Below, piece by piece: positions 35,618 to 42,589 of a stretch of 64,000 nucleotides of DNA. The position numbers and the translations under genes are program-made. Numbering within the stretch: the first letter of the stretch is position 1; each line of letters begins with the position of its first letter. Below the pieces are notes generated by a model. It saw only the letters and a program-made list of their open reading frames with translations, did not search any database and was not told where the DNA came from. This DNA comes from Micavibrio_A sp964539025 (lineage in GTDB: Bacteria > Pseudomonadota > Alphaproteobacteria > Micavibrionales > Micavibrionaceae), in the NCBI GenBank assembly GCA_964539025.1, contig CAZIFA010000005.1, forward strand, positions 141,802 to 205,801, read 5' to 3'.

Positions 35618-37291
35618 TTGCTGAATATCATCGCCGGGGTCTGTTTCCTGCTGTGGGGCGTTACGCTTCTGCGGCTCGGAGTCACGCGCGGGTTCGGCGC
35701 GGAATTGCGCCGTTTCTTATCCATCTGCGCCAATAACCGGGTCACTGCGTTTTTTGCAGGGCTCGGCATGACGACGCTGCTGCAAAGTTCCATGGCAACG
35801 ACGCTCATTGTTACGGCGTTCGCGGGGCAGGGACTGGTTAATGCCAGCACGGGGCTTGCGATTATTCTTGGCGCCGATGTTGGCACGACGCTTGTTGCAC
35901 AGCTATTATCCCTCGATCTTTCCATGGCCACGCCGGTTCTGATGGTTGCGGGTTATATTTTTTACACTTTAGAGCACAATGGCCGACTAAAAAATATCGG
36001 GCGCATTATGATAGGTTTGTCCCTAATGCTCATGGCCCTGACCTGGATCAGGGATGCCGCCGTGCCGCTGAAAGAATCCGAAGTTTTGCCGGTCGTTCTG
36101 GGATCGCTGGACAGCGATCCGTTCTTTGCCCTTTTGCTCGCGATGATATTCACATGGATCGCGCATTCGTCGCTGGCCATTGTCCTGCTCATCATGTCAT
36201 TGGTGGGCAGCGGCGTTTTGCCACTGATGCTCGGGCTTTACATGGTTATGGGAGCCAATATCGGCGGGACCATTGCGCCGCTGATTTCAACCTTACGCGA
36301 CAACCCAACGGCGATGCGCATTCCGCTTGGTAATATGCTGATCCGCATCGTCGGCGTGATGGCTTGCGTCCCGTTCATTCATTTTACCCTGCCGTACCTC
36401 AACATGTGGGACACGGACCATGCCAAGCAGATCGTCGATTTTCACACCGCGTTCAATATTGTTCTGGCGATGGCGTTCTTGCCGTTCACAGGTGTGCTGA
36501 ACAAGCTTTTGAAAGCTGCATTGCCGGATAAGCCGTTGCCGGACGATCCGGGCCGTCCGCGATATCTCAACGACAAAGATCTTGATATTCCATCCGTCGC
36601 GCTCGCATCCGCCGCGCGTGAGACGTTGCGGATGGGCGACATCATTCAACAAATGTTGGAAGACACGTTCAAGGTTCTAAAGAATAACGATGAGAAGTTG
36701 CTGGAGCGGATCAAACAGGAAGACGATACGGTCGACCGCTTGTACGGCAGCATCAAGCATTACATGGCCAAGCTAAGCCAGGAATTCATGGACCCCAAAG
36801 ATGCGCAGCGCTATGTGCAAATTTTGACGTTCTCGACCAATATTGAACATATCGGCGATGTGATCGATAAAAACCTTCTGCCGATTCTGCAAAAGAAAAT
36901 CCGCAGCCAGCATAATTTTTCCGAGGCCGGGTTCAAGGAACTGGAGAATATTCACAAGCTGGTTTTGGAGAGCGTACAGTTGGCGCAATCCTTATTCATA
37001 TCCGGAGACAAGGACACGGCGCGCAGGCTCGTCGAGGGTAAGGAGATCATCCGTAAAGCCGAGATCGATGGGATGAGTACGCATATCAACCGTCTTCGCA
37101 GCGGCGTTACAGAGACGATTGCGACATCGTCGTTCCATCTCGATATTGTCCGTGATTACCGCCGGATCAACACCTATATCTGTACGGTCGCTTTCCCAAT
37201 TTTAGAGGAAAGCGGTGAAATCCACGAAACGCGCCTGCGCCCGAAAAAGAAAAAGGAAGCGGAAGATGAGCAAATTCCAGAAAATCCTTAA
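35618..37291 (+). CDS. Na/Pi cotransporter family protein with PhoU-like domain
   Basis: About 557 residues: eight or so membrane helices with the paired NptA repeats (LGMTTLLQSSMATTLIVTAF and WIAHSSLAIVLLIMSLVGSG, each with a QSS/HSS motif; GADVGTT and GANIGGT), then a cytoplasmic PhoU-like helical domain (about 340-540). It probably imports phosphate with sodium. TTG 35618 is the first legal start, but AAAGGAG at 35586-35592 is spaced for a start at 35600, where the codon is ATC. The end overlaps the aldehyde dehydrogenase by 26 bases. Confidence 0.85.
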   Translation: MLNIIAGVCFLLWGVTLLRLGVTRGFGAELRRFLSICANNRVTAFFAGLGMTTLLQSSMATTLIVTAFAGQGLVNASTGLAIILGADVGTTLVAQLLSLDLSMATPVLMVAGYIFYTLEHNGRLKNIGRIMIGLSLMLMALTWIRDAAVPLKESEVLPVVLGSLDSDPFFALLLAMIFTWIAHSSLAIVLLIMSLVGSGVLPLMLGLYMVMGANIGGTIAPLISTLRDNPTAMRIPLGNMLIRIVGVMACVPFIHFTLPYLNMWDTDHAKQIVDFHTAFNIVLAMAFLPFTGVLNKLLKAALPDKPLPDDPGRPRYLNDKDLDIPSVALASAARETLRMGDIIQQMLEDTFKVLKNNDEKLLERIKQEDDTVDRLYGSIKHYMAKLSQEFMDPKDAQRYVQILTFSTNIEHIGDVIDKNLLPILQKKIRSQHNFSEAGFKELENIHKLVLESVQLAQSLFISGDKDTARRLVEGKEIIRKAEIDGMSTHINRLRSGVTETIATSSFHLDIVRDYRRINTYICTVAFPILEESGEIHETRLRPKKKKEAEDEQIPENP

Positions 37292-38768
37292 ATCTAACGG
37301 TTTGTCCGGATTGTCGTCCGGCGACCTGACCGTGCACACGCCGATCGATGGTAGCGTCATCGGCAAGCTACGCCAGAATAAAGTACGCGATGTCGAAGTT
37401 GCCGTGCGCAAGGCAGGTAAGGCGTTCGAACAATGGCGCGCCGTGCCTGCGCCCGTGCGCGGTGAGTTGATCCGATTGCTGGGCGAAGAATTGCGTAGCA
37501 GTAAGGATGATTTGGGTGCACTGGTAACGCTTGAGGCCGGGAAGATTTTATCCGAAGGTCTTGGCGAAGTGCAGGAGATGATCGATATATGTGATTTCGC
37601 GGTGGGTTTGTCGCGGCAGTTATACGGTTTGAGCATTGCATCCGAGCGTCCCGGCCATCATATGCGCGAACAATGGCAGCCGCTGGGGCCTGTCGGGATT
37701 ATAACCGCATTTAATTTCCCAGTGGCGGTATGGGCGTGGAACGCCGCGCTGGCGATTGTCTGCGGCGATCCTGTCATCTGGAAGCCTTCCGAAAAAACAC
37801 CGATTACGGCGCTGGCGTGCGAGAAGATTTTTGCCCGTACCGTGGCAAGATTCAAAAAGGCAGGACATGAATGTCCGGATGGGCTGGTGCAAGTTCTGAT
37901 CGGCGGCAGCGATATCGGCAAGGCTTTGTGTGAGCATCCGGGCGTTCCGTTGATCAGCGCCACAGGCAGCACACGCATGGGTAAGGCGGTTGCGGCGAGC
38001 GTTTCGGATCGTCTGGGCAAATCACTGCTGGAGCTTGGCGGCAACAATGCGATGGTGGTGTGCCCCAGCGCGGACATCGACATGGCCATGCGTGCGATAT
38101 TGTTCGGCGCGGTGGGAACGGCAGGGCAGCGTTGCACGACGCTGCGCCGTTTGATCGTCCATAAGGATGTGAAGGTGCCGTTGCTCAAGGCGCTGGAAAA
38201 AGCATATGGATCGGTGAAGATCGGCGATCCTTTGGACAAAAAGACCTTGGTCGGGCCGCTAATAGACGAAGCCGCGTACAGGGCTATGCAGAACGCGCTG
38301 GAAGAGGCGGTGCAGGCGGGTGGTAAAATACTTGTCGGAGGCGAACGCAAGAAAACCAAAGGTGGGTACTATGTTTCACCTGCCATCGTCGAGATGAATG
38401 CGCAGACAGAGATCGTCAAACACGAAACTTTCGCGCCGATCTTGTATGTCATGACCTATGGCAAGTTTGAGGATGCGATCCGCATGAACAACGATGTGCC
38501 GCAGGGATTGTCGTCGTGTATTTTCACGTTGAATGTTCGCGAGGCGGAGACGTTCTTATCGAGCACGGGCAGTGATTGCGGGATAGCCAATGTAAACATT
38601 GGACCCTCCGGGGCAGAGATAGGCGGGGCGTTCGGCGGTGAAAAAGAAACCGGCGGCGGACGGGAGAGCGGATCGGATTCATGGAAGAATTACATGCGCC
38701 GCCAGACGCAGACGGTGAATTACTCATCCAAACTACCCCTAGCGCAGGGCGTGGTGTTCGACGTTTAG
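37266..38768 (+). CDS. Aldehyde dehydrogenase, ALDH7 (aminoadipate semialdehyde dehydrogenase) type
   Basis: A 500-residue NAD-dependent enzyme with the ALDH Rossmann segment GPVGIITAFNFPVAVWAWN, the catalytic Glu E256 (LELGGNNAMVV) and nucleophile C290 (GTAGQRCTTLRRL). The GQRCTTLRR context and the C-terminal GAEIGGAFGGEKETGGGRESGSDSW are ALDH7-like, pointing to oxidation of alpha-aminoadipic or piperideine-6-carboxylate semialdehyde in lysine degradation. The start at 37266 has GGAAG just upstream; a frame from 37215 adds only a basic tail. It overlaps the symporter gene. Confidence 0.88.
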   Translation: MSKFQKILKSNGLSGLSSGDLTVHTPIDGSVIGKLRQNKVRDVEVAVRKAGKAFEQWRAVPAPVRGELIRLLGEELRSSKDDLGALVTLEAGKILSEGLGEVQEMIDICDFAVGLSRQLYGLSIASERPGHHMREQWQPLGPVGIITAFNFPVAVWAWNAALAIVCGDPVIWKPSEKTPITALACEKIFARTVARFKKAGHECPDGLVQVLIGGSDIGKALCEHPGVPLISATGSTRMGKAVAASVSDRLGKSLLELGGNNAMVVCPSADIDMAMRAILFGAVGTAGQRCTTLRRLIVHKDVKVPLLKALEKAYGSVKIGDPLDKKTLVGPLIDEAAYRAMQNALEEAVQAGGKILVGGERKKTKGGYYVSPAIVEMNAQTEIVKHETFAPILYVMTYGKFEDAIRMNNDVPQGLSSCIFTLNVREAETFLSSTGSDCGIANVNIGPSGAEIGGAFGGEKETGGGRESGSDSWKNYMRRQTQTVNYSSKLPLAQGVVFDV

Positions 38769-38803
38769 GCAATAATCTTACGTATTCCCGATTCGCGACG
38801 ATT

Positions 38804-38818
38804 TTAACGTTTTGTTAA
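38804..38818. promoter_or_regulatory. Candidate CtrA box (perfect consensus)
   Basis: TTAA-CGTTTTG-TTAA matches TTAA-N7-TTAA exactly, in the 267-base gap before the DUF465 gene. The region is AT-rich, so chance remains possible. The CckA gene in this window makes a CtrA site reasonable. Confidence 0.4.
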
Positions 38819-38959
38819 TTTTTATTATGGTAAATTTATAGAATGTGCAGAGAAATAACGCATTTCCGCACACGCCCCAGAACGGTTTGAAAGATTTCAA
38901 AAAATTGCCGCTCGCTTTCGCGCGCGCACATTGAAAGAAAGTTTCTTCCCAAAGCGTGT

Positions 38960-38989
38960 TTGCGAAAGTCCGTTTCTTGTGCCTATACT
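38960..38989 (+). promoter_or_regulatory. Candidate promoter of the DUF465 gene
   Basis: TTGCGA and TATACT are separated by 18 bases, 47 bases before the ATG at 39036. Confidence 0.4.
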
Positions 38990-39035
38990 TTAACCACACC
39001 AAACCAAAACCACTTTGACGAAAGGAGATCGCGTA

Positions 39036-39203
39036 ATGCAATCAACATCTGCGTCCCGTGTAAAAGCCCTCGAAGCCAGGCATGCTGCTCTCTCTCAGAA
39101 AATAGAAATCGAACAATCAAGACCGGGTAGTAATGACTGGTTTATAAAATCGCTGAAACGCCAGAGGCTGCATGTGAAGGAGCAATTGGAAGGCATCGCG
39201 TAA
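39036..39203 (+). CDS. YdcH/DUF465-like small protein
   Basis: A 55-residue helical protein with the DUF465 pattern: VKALEARHAALSQKIEIEQ, then a short loop and FIKSLKRQRLHVKEQLEGI. AAAGGAG lies nine bases before the ATG; an upstream ATG at 39015 overlaps that site. Small two-helix hairpin proteins of this family are common in alphaproteobacteria, with unknown function. It has its own candidate promoter and a strong terminator, so it is a single-gene unit. Confidence 0.8.
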   Translation: MQSTSASRVKALEARHAALSQKIEIEQSRPGSNDWFIKSLKRQRLHVKEQLEGIA

Positions 39204-39231
39204 CATTTTTTTCGTGTTCTTTGAAGGACAG

Positions 39232-39266
39232 AAAAATGCGGCTCCGAACGTGAGCCGCATTTTTTA
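39232..39266 (+). terminator. Strong rho-independent terminator
   Basis: AAAAATGCGGCTC and GAGCCGCATTTTT form a 13-base stem around a short loop, 29 bases after the DUF465-like stop. Confidence 0.9.
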
Positions 39267-39280
39267 TACTTATCCTATCA

Positions 39281-39396
39281 TGTCGCCCCCGCCTACGCGG
39301 GGACAGGCTGCGGCGGGGTTATAACGTGCGCAGCTTTGCTGCGCTCTTCCCGGGTCCCCGCTGTTTGTGTCTGCTTCGCAGACCGCGGGGATGACA
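39281..39396. repeat. GTC/GAC palindromic repeat with nested hairpins
   Basis: Starts TGTCGCCCCCGCC and ends GCGGGGATGACA; inside are GCGCAGC/GCTGCGC and TCTGCTTCGCAGA hairpins. It touches the stop of the TrcR gene on the other strand and may act in its 3' end. Confidence 0.75.
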
Positions 39397-39397
39397 T

Positions 39398-40093
39398 TTA
39401 GCTCTTATTGCCCATGTTGGAGAGGAAGTTCGAAAAATCGAACCCGGCGAAAATGCCTTCCTTCGGATTTGAGGATTCCTGTTCCGGCTCGTTCTTCGCC
39501 TGTTGCTGGGCGAGGCGCTCGGCTTTGACGGCTGCAGGGTCTTTGCCTTGTGCGCGCAGGCCTTTTTCAGATGCCTTTTCCAGTTCCTGATACGTGCAAA
39601 GGCCAAGTTCCGCAGGGTGGCGAGGCTTGATGTTCGCTGCGTTCGGGTGCGTGCGGTCTTTCACCGAAGCGATCGTCGGCTTGGTGGTACCGACCAGCTT
39701 GCAGATTTGCGCGTCGGAGATTTCCGGGTGGTTCTTCTGGATCCACGCAATCGCGTCCGGCTTGTCCGTGCGTTTGGACACGGGCGTGTATTTCGGACCT
39801 TTGGCGCGGATCTTTACGGCCGGAAGGTCTGTGCGCGGACGCAGGATTTTCATGCGGTAGGAAGGATCGGCAATCGCCTTATCCAGTTCTTCTTGCGCCA
39901 GTTCATTGTTTTTGACCGGGTCGCGGCCAACCATGCCACGGCCGACTTCTTCGTCGGCCAGAGCCTGAACCTCGATCGAGTGCAGGCCGGTGAATTCGGC
40001 GATCTGTTCAAAGTCCAGCGCGGTGTTGTCGATAAACCATACGGCGGTCGCTTTGGGCATCAGCAGTTTGGGTGCATCTTGTGGTTTGCTCAT
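39398..40093 (-). CDS. trcR: Cell-cycle transcriptional regulator TrcR (DUF1013)
   Basis: A 231-residue protein with the DUF1013 pattern: LLMPKATAVWFIDNTALDFEQIAEFTGLHSIEVQALADEEV at the start and the second HTH-like segment ISDAQICKLVGTTKPTIASVKDRTHPN. DUF1013 proteins are alphaproteobacterial and the Sinorhizobium member is called TrcR, a cell-cycle regulator. The C-terminal tail is Gln/Glu-rich and ends in a short hydrophobic segment. The plus strand also holds a long open frame that is only a shadow. Confidence 0.85.
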   Translation of the reverse strand: MSKPQDAPKLLMPKATAVWFIDNTALDFEQIAEFTGLHSIEVQALADEEVGRGMVGRDPVKNNELAQEELDKAIADPSYRMKILRPRTDLPAVKIRAKGPKYTPVSKRTDKPDAIAWIQKNHPEISDAQICKLVGTTKPTIASVKDRTHPNAANIKPRHPAELGLCTYQELEKASEKGLRAQGKDPAAVKAERLAQQQAKNEPEQESSNPKEGIFAGFDFSNFLSNMGNKS

Positions 40094-40268
40094 AATTCTT
40101 CTCCGTCTCTTTCAGACATAGGTTTTCGTTGCCAAAACGCCCCATCCGTTTTGACCTTTTTGACATTAACAATGTCGGGGAATGGGGGAAATATAGCCAG
40201 CGGGCGGCCAAATGCAAGGGAATTTCTTTTGCTTGCGGGCAAAGGGCCGTTTTTGCTAGGCTTTTGCC

Positions 40269-40451
40269 ATGTTTGACCCTGATCTGGAACCGCAGAAAAA
40301 AGCCCCAAAGCTCAAAAACCTTGAGCCGATGTCGGTTGACGAACTGATGGCCTATGTCGAGGAGATGAAGGCCGAAATCGTGAGAGCCGAGGCCGAAATC
40401 GCCAAGAAAAAGGCCTATGCATCCGCCGCTTCGTCCTTCTTCAAAACATAA
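40269..40451 (+). CDS. DUF1192 family protein
   Basis: A 60-residue acidic helical protein with the DUF1192 core MSVDELMAYVEEMKAEIVRAEAEIAKKKAYASAA. The family is small and alphaproteobacterial, with unknown function. It is divergent from trcR and lies 96 bases before the glycine-rich protein gene; the gap holds a CTTGCC/GGCAAG hairpin at 40481-40502. Confidence 0.8.
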   Translation: MFDPDLEPQKKAPKLKNLEPMSVDELMAYVEEMKAEIVRAEAEIAKKKAYASAASSFFKT

Positions 40452-40547
40452 TCGCCGCTTGAAACGAGGGGGTGTTAAGCCTTGCCTTCGGAATCAGGCA
40501 AGGGTAAGGTATGCGTCTTGTTTTAAGATAATGAAAAGGCACACGTC

Positions 40548-41006
40548 ATGGATGAAATTGAAAAAAGATTGCGCGAAAGCACGGATGCCTGCATCAAAAG
40601 CTTCGAGGACTGGGTGAAGGCCAGCAAGAGTCTAGAATCCCGTGAAGTCCTGATGGAGACGATGCACGAAGTGCGCAAAGTCATTTCCCGCGTTGAAATT
40701 GAAATCGCTATTTCCGAGCGCGACCGCCTCGGTTCCCGTCCGATTCCGATCCCGGCTCACAGATCACAGCGCAAGCGTGAAGGCGGCGAAGATGCCGGCG
40801 GCGATGATCAGGAAAATTACAATTTCGATGAACAACAACCGCAAATGGTCGGTGGCGGCCAGGGTGGCGGTGGCAACGATCAGCGCCGTCAACAACACCA
40901 TAACCGCGGTCAGCGTCGTCCGATGCATGGACGTGGTGGTCAGGGCGGCGGCGGTCAAGGTGGCGGCGGTAACGGGAATAACGGAAATTCCGACAACGCG
41001 CAGTAA
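40548..41006 (+). CDS. Hypothetical protein with glycine/glutamine/arginine-rich tail
   Basis: A 152-residue protein. Residues 1-65 are predicted helical and charged; from about residue 95 the sequence becomes a low-complexity tail of Gly, Gln, Arg, His and Asn (repeated GGQGGGG and RGQRRPMHGRGG). Such RGG-like tails often bind RNA or promote assembly. No family is recognised for the helical part. The tail may vary in length by slippage. Confidence 0.6.
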   Translation: MDEIEKRLRESTDACIKSFEDWVKASKSLESREVLMETMHEVRKVISRVEIEIAISERDRLGSRPIPIPAHRSQRKREGGEDAGGDDQENYNFDEQQPQMVGGGQGGGGNDQRRQQHHNRGQRRPMHGRGGQGGGGQGGGGNGNNGNSDNAQ

Positions 41007-41018
41007 TAAGCTTAAATA

Positions 41019-41741
41019 TTATAAATTATCTTTGCGGAGCCTGAACTCCGCAAAGTTTTTTGTGCTATCGGCACGCAGGAACAGGTTGGTTTTTAACTCG
41101 GTTTCGAGCGTAACCGGGATGGTAGGCATGTTGTTCGCACGCAATCTTGCGACATCTTTCATACGTGCGGCAAGATCGGCATTGCCCGGATCGACGCTCA
41201 GCGCGAAATCCCCGTTGCTTTTGGTGTATTCATGACCGCAGTAAATTTGTGTATTCAGCGGCAGGGATTTAATTTTTTGCAGGCTCGCGAATAAATCTTC
41301 CGCGCTGCCTTCGAGAAGGCGGCCGCAGCCCATGGAAAAAAGTGTATCGCCGGAAAAGAGTGCATTCATGGCCTTGCTGTAGAACACAACATGACCATTG
41401 GTGTGGCCGGGTGTTTCGATGACATCGAATGTGATGCCGCTTTGTTCGATTATATCACCCTCTTCAACGCCTTTGGTCGCGTGGGGGATCAGTTTAAGTT
41501 CTGCCTTGGGCGCAATGATCGGAATATTGTATTTTGCCTTTAATTCTGCATTTCCCGCGACATGATCAGCATGGTGGTGAGTGTTTAGGATCAGAACGGG
41601 GTTGAGGTCATGCTGTTGGATAAACGCATCGACGGGTTTGACCTGCCCTGGGTCGATAATCAGTACATCTTTATTTTCGCCTTCGACGATATAGGCGTAA
41701 TTGTCACGTAAGGTCGGAACGATGTGGATGCGCGTAATCAA
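41019..41741 (-). CDS. gloB: Hydroxyacylglutathione hydrolase (glyoxalase II)
   Basis: A 240-residue metallo-beta-lactamase-fold enzyme with the metal motif T54-HHHADH60 and later ETPGHTNGHVVF, FSGDTLFSMGCGR and YCGHEYTKSN. It hydrolyses S-lactoylglutathione to lactate and glutathione, completing methylglyoxal detoxification. Its start overlaps the end of the upstream methyltransferase gene by four bases, so they are coupled. Confidence 0.93.
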   Translation of the reverse strand: MITRIHIVPTLRDNYAYIVEGENKDVLIIDPGQVKPVDAFIQQHDLNPVLILNTHHHADHVAGNAELKAKYNIPIIAPKAELKLIPHATKGVEEGDIIEQSGITFDVIETPGHTNGHVVFYSKAMNALFSGDTLFSMGCGRLLEGSAEDLFASLQKIKSLPLNTQIYCGHEYTKSNGDFALSVDPGNADLAARMKDVARLRANNMPTIPVTLETELKTNLFLRADSTKNFAEFRLRKDNL

Positions 41742-42589
41742 TGGGGTTTTTCTCCTGTCCCAATTTCATCCGTTCCTAAAAATTCCGCAAGCCTTGTTTT
41801 CGCGCTGCCGGGGCGAAGCGGTTGCTGTTGTGAGGTGTGTGGTGACCAGCCAAGCAGGAATATAACTTCAAAGCTCGCGCGGATACGGCCATCGGGATCG
41901 GCGAATTTTTGCGCGTAGAGTTCACCCGCACGCAGGAAAAGTTCCCGGCGGGTGAAATGCTTCGAGCGTTCGGTAATGGCGTTGCCTTCGCCCATCAAGC
42001 GAAGATCATGCATAAGTGGGAAAATAGAATCATATGTAACTGTCACAATATCGGAATCGACCACAGGCAGGGCAAATCCGGCTCTCTGAAGAAGTGCGCC
42101 CATCTGAGGTTTATCGGCAAAGGGCGCGATGCGCGGCGTGATGCCGCCGGACATGGCAAGTTCGGCTTCCGATAAACAGGCGCGGAGTTCGTGCAATGTT
42201 TCGCCGCCGAGCATGGCGGCAAGAAACAGCCCGTCTGGTTTAAGACTCTGGTTCATCTGGAGCAGTGCGCCGGGAAGATCGTTGACCGTATGCAAATTAA
42301 GGGCACTGACGATAAGATCTATGGAATTGGCGGTGAAGGGAAAGAAATCTTCTTCACAGATCACGTCGCGGTCGGTGACTATTTGCGTTTCGATGCCAAA
42401 CTCTTCAGCGGATAGTGAAGGGCCGCGCGATCCGATTTGAACACATATCGGGAATTTACGGCGAACGACCTGAAGCCGATCTGCAATGTTTTTCATCGTC
42501 CAGTCGAACAGGAAGCCGTGATGGGAAAAGGTCGGAGCGCTACGGGCGCGCTGGCGGCGGATCTGATCGCGGTCGAAGACGGCGATCAT
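41738..42589 (-). CDS. SAM-dependent methyltransferase (BioC/NDUFAF5-like)
   Basis: A 283-residue class I methyltransferase with a degenerate glycine loop (CVQIGSRGPSL), motif IV region SIDLIVSALNLHTVNDLPGALLQM and the later LKPDGLFLAAMLGGETLHELR. This pattern matches alphaproteobacterial relatives of NDUFAF5, a complex I assembly factor, and of BioC. The start at 42589 overlaps the stop of the 814-residue gene (TGATG). Because the SAM loop is altered, activity is uncertain. Confidence 0.75.
   Translation of the reverse strand: MIAVFDRDQIRRQRARSAPTFSHHGFLFDWTMKNIADRLQVVRRKFPICVQIGSRGPSLSAEEFGIETQIVTDRDVICEEDFFPFTANSIDLIVSALNLHTVNDLPGALLQMNQSLKPDGLFLAAMLGGETLHELRACLSEAELAMSGGITPRIAPFADKPQMGALLQRAGFALPVVDSDIVTVTYDSIFPLMHDLRLMGEGNAITERSKHFTRRELFLRAGELYAQKFADPDGRIRASFEVIFLLGWSPHTSQQQPLRPGSAKTRLAEFLGTDEIGTGEKPH

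Noticed and set aside
39503..40276. 257-codon plus-strand frame opposite trcR
   Set aside because: Shadow of a well-recognised DUF1013 gene; no start signal or domain.
40481..40502. CTTGCC/GGCAAG hairpin as a terminator of the DUF1192 gene
   Set aside because: Short stem and no T-run; noted only in the gene entry.
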